This document shows positions 62,346-64,000 of a DNA stretch of 64,000 nucleotides, in pieces. Each line of letters begins with the position of its first letter. Within the stretch, counting starts at the first letter, position 1. Under the pieces are notes generated by a model. That model was given only the letters and a program-made list of their open reading frames with translations, had not been told where the DNA came from and did not search any database. The translations under genes and the position numbers were made by a program. Source of the stretch: Marinobacter salinexigens (GTDB taxonomy: Bacteria > Pseudomonadota > Gammaproteobacteria > Pseudomonadales > Oleiphilaceae); contig NZ_VTUU01000003.1 of assembly GCF_008370345.1 (NCBI RefSeq), positions 186,001 to 250,000 on the forward strand, in the 5' to 3' direction.

Positions 62346-63797
62346 ATGACCACTGCACAACACACCGTCGAGAAAATCGGCGGTACGTCCATGAGCAATT
62401 ATGAGGCAGTGCGCGACAACATCATTTTTGGTGACCGCCACAAGGACGACCTCTATCAACGAATTTTCGTGGTATCCGCCTATGGTGGCGTCACCAACGA
62501 ATTGCTTGAACACAAGAAAACCGGTGAACCGGGCGTTTACGCCCTGTTCGCCGATGCCGAGTCCGACTGGGCCTGGGGCGACGACCTCTCCAAGTTGGTG
62601 AAGTTTCTCACCGACATTAACGGCGAGCTGTTTGAAGACCCGATGCTCAAGAACCAGGCAGACCAGTTCATCACTGATCGCGTAGAGGGTGTCCGTGGCT
62701 GTCTGATTGATCTGCAGCGCCTGTGTTCCTACGGTCAGTTTCAGCTTGAAGAGCACCTGCTGACGGTGCGCGAGATGCTGGCGGGTATCGGTGAGGCCCA
62801 CAGTGCTTTTAACACTGCATTGAAGCTTCAGCAGGAAGGCGTCAACGCTCGCTTTGTCGACCTGACCGGCTGGCGTGATGCTGAGCTGCTGCCGCTGGAC
62901 GAGAAGCTTCAACAGGCGTTTGAGGCTATCGATCTGAGCCGGGAACTGCCGATCTGCACCGGTTACGCCCAGTGTAAAGAAGGTCTGATGCGTACCTTCG
63001 ACCGGGGCTACAGTGAGATGACCTTCAGCCGTGTTGCGGTGATGACCAATGCTCGCGAAGCGATCATTCACAAGGAATACCACCTGAGTTCCGCCGATCC
63101 CAACATCGTTGGCGAAGACAAGGTGGTACCCCTGGGGCGGACCAATTACGACGTTGCTGACCAGCTGGCTAACCTGGGGATGGAAGCGATTCACCCTCGT
63201 GCCGGCAAAGGCCTGCGTCAGAATGAAATTCCGCTCCGGGTGATGAATACCTTTGAGCCGGAGCACACCGGAACGCTGATCACCGGGGATTACGTCAGCG
63301 AGACGGCCCAGGTGGAGATCATTGCCGGTGCCAAAGGTGTCTTTGCCATTGAAGTGTTCGATCAGGACATGCAGGGCGAGCCTGGCTCAGACCGCAAGAT
63401 TCTGGACGTACTGAGCCGTTTCAAGGTGCGTTTCATGTCCAAGGACACCAACGCCAATACCATCACCCACTATGTGGATACCACGCTCAAGCACGTCAAA
63501 CGTGTGGTCAAGGCGCTGGAAGAAGCCTTCCCGAACGGCGAAATCAGTACCCGTAAGGTGGCGCTGGTATCCGCCATCGGCAGTGACATGAAAGTGCCGG
63601 GTATTCTGGCCCGTTCTGTGAAATCACTGGCGGATGTGGATATCAGCGTACTGGCCATTCACCAGTGCATGCGCCAGGTCGATATCCAGTTTGTGATTGA
63701 TGAAGACCACTACGAAAGCGCCATCAGTGCCCTGCACGGCGTATTGATAGAGCCGCACAACCACGAATATGCCATCGTGGCGGCATCTATCGAGTAA
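62346..63797 (+). CDS. ask: Ectoine-type aspartate kinase (Ask_Ect)
   Basis: 483 residues. The kinase domain starts with VEKIGGTSMSNYEAVRDN (a KIGGTSM variant of KFGGTSM) and has tandem ACT domains at the C-terminus (VFAIEVFDQDM region, then SVLAIHQCMRQVDIQFVI). This form differs from the lysine/threonine-controlled enzymes and is usually found at the end of ectABC operons, where it supplies aspartyl phosphate free of normal feedback inhibition. Its position after ectB confirms the ectoine link. Confidence 0.95.
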   Translation: MTTAQHTVEKIGGTSMSNYEAVRDNIIFGDRHKDDLYQRIFVVSAYGGVTNELLEHKKTGEPGVYALFADAESDWAWGDDLSKLVKFLTDINGELFEDPMLKNQADQFITDRVEGVRGCLIDLQRLCSYGQFQLEEHLLTVREMLAGIGEAHSAFNTALKLQQEGVNARFVDLTGWRDAELLPLDEKLQQAFEAIDLSRELPICTGYAQCKEGLMRTFDRGYSEMTFSRVAVMTNAREAIIHKEYHLSSADPNIVGEDKVVPLGRTNYDVADQLANLGMEAIHPRAGKGLRQNEIPLRVMNTFEPEHTGTLITGDYVSETAQVEIIAGAKGVFAIEVFDQDMQGEPGSDRKILDVLSRFKVRFMSKDTNANTITHYVDTTLKHVKRVVKALEEAFPNGEISTRKVALVSAIGSDMKVPGILARSVKSLADVDISVLAIHQCMRQVDIQFVIDEDHYESAISALHGVLIEPHNHEYAIVAASIE

Positions 63798-63801
63798 GAG
63801 G

Positions 63802-63842
63802 ATTACCGGCAGGCGGAACCGGTCGCTCCGCCTGCTGGTAAT
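63802..63842 (+). other. Long hairpin after the ectoine operon
   Basis: Positions 63802-63817 and 63827-63842 form a 16-bp stem with one G-U pair and a 9-base loop, four bases after the aspartokinase stop. There is no T-run, so it is more likely an mRNA-end stabiliser or a Rho-type end than an intrinsic terminator. Confidence 0.55.
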
Positions 63843-64000
63843 GGAGGACGTCTTGCCTCCAGATCGGGGCGCCCGGCTGGCCGGCCCTGCACGGGTTATT
63901 CATTCTGGGCGCCACCCGATCACCTTTCATCAGGGAAACAGCGAATCAGAGCGCAAGTTCCCTGCAGGCCGAGTGTTGTGGGCACTGTGCCAGGTGATCA

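Noticed and set aside
63802..63842. Intrinsic terminator after ask
   Set aside because: The stem is strong, but no T-run follows on either strand, so it is listed as a hairpin only.

Overview
The window looks like a chromosomal segment of a marine, halotolerant gammaproteobacterium, most likely Marinobacter or a close relative. This is inferred from gene content (TRAP transport, ectoine synthesis, monomeric NADP isocitrate dehydrogenase, an OprI-type lipoprotein) and overall protein style; no marker gene here fixes the genus. There is no prophage, insertion sequence, CRISPR array or rRNA. One tRNA (Gly, CCC) is present.

Layout. 1-9.6 kb is a 3-hydroxybutyrate (3HB) module: the 3' part of a 3HB-oligomer hydrolase, a sigma-54 activator (HbcR-like), a consensus-like -24/-12 promoter with palindromic upstream sites, a three-gene TRAP transporter, a 3HB dehydrogenase and an acetoacetyl-CoA synthetase. 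Together they can turn polymer fragments into acetoacetyl-CoA. 10-16.5 kb holds monomeric isocitrate dehydrogenase, YbaK, a diguanylate cyclase, a serine hydrolase and small genes. 16.5-23.3 kb is a signalling block: a lipoprotein divergent from a 7TM hybrid kinase with two receivers and an HPt domain, a small membrane protein and a lone receiver, then a structured intergenic region. 23.3-34.5 kb has a DEDD exonuclease, queC-queE, an AraC regulator, a hydrolase, a WYL regulator paired with a secreted nuclease, two MFS transporters (one with a MarR repressor and a clear palindromic operator) and a Mn exporter under a yybP-ykoY riboswitch.

34.6-45.8 kb contains two L,D-transpeptidases flanking an Lpp/OprI-like lipoprotein, a K+/H+ antiporter, tRNA-Gly, NDH-2, an orphan NosR/NirI-like membrane flavo-iron-sulfur protein, a LOG-family protein, a 56-residue protein, a spermidine-synthase-like protein and a PEBP-family protein. 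45.7-53 kb is a soluble NAD-dependent molybdenum formate dehydrogenase operon (fdsGBA-fdhD-fdsD) with a divergent ModE/PBP-type regulator. 53.1-60.2 kb carries a metallophosphatase, then a TVP38 membrane domain fused to a disulfide oxidoreductase, translationally coupled to a radical SAM enzyme, and after two very large palindromes a sodium:solute symporter plus another metallophosphatase. 60.2-63.8 kb is ectA-ectB-ask with a near-consensus promoter but no ectC.

The least explained signals are: the coupled TVP38-oxidoreductase/radical SAM pair and its neighbours; a structured repeat found twice (9.7 kb and 57.7 kb) whose stems differ in sequence but keep their pairing and two TGGA-capped hairpins; the 28-bp perfect inverted repeat beside the second copy; the missing ectC; and a 44-codon frame whose only well-placed start is ATC.
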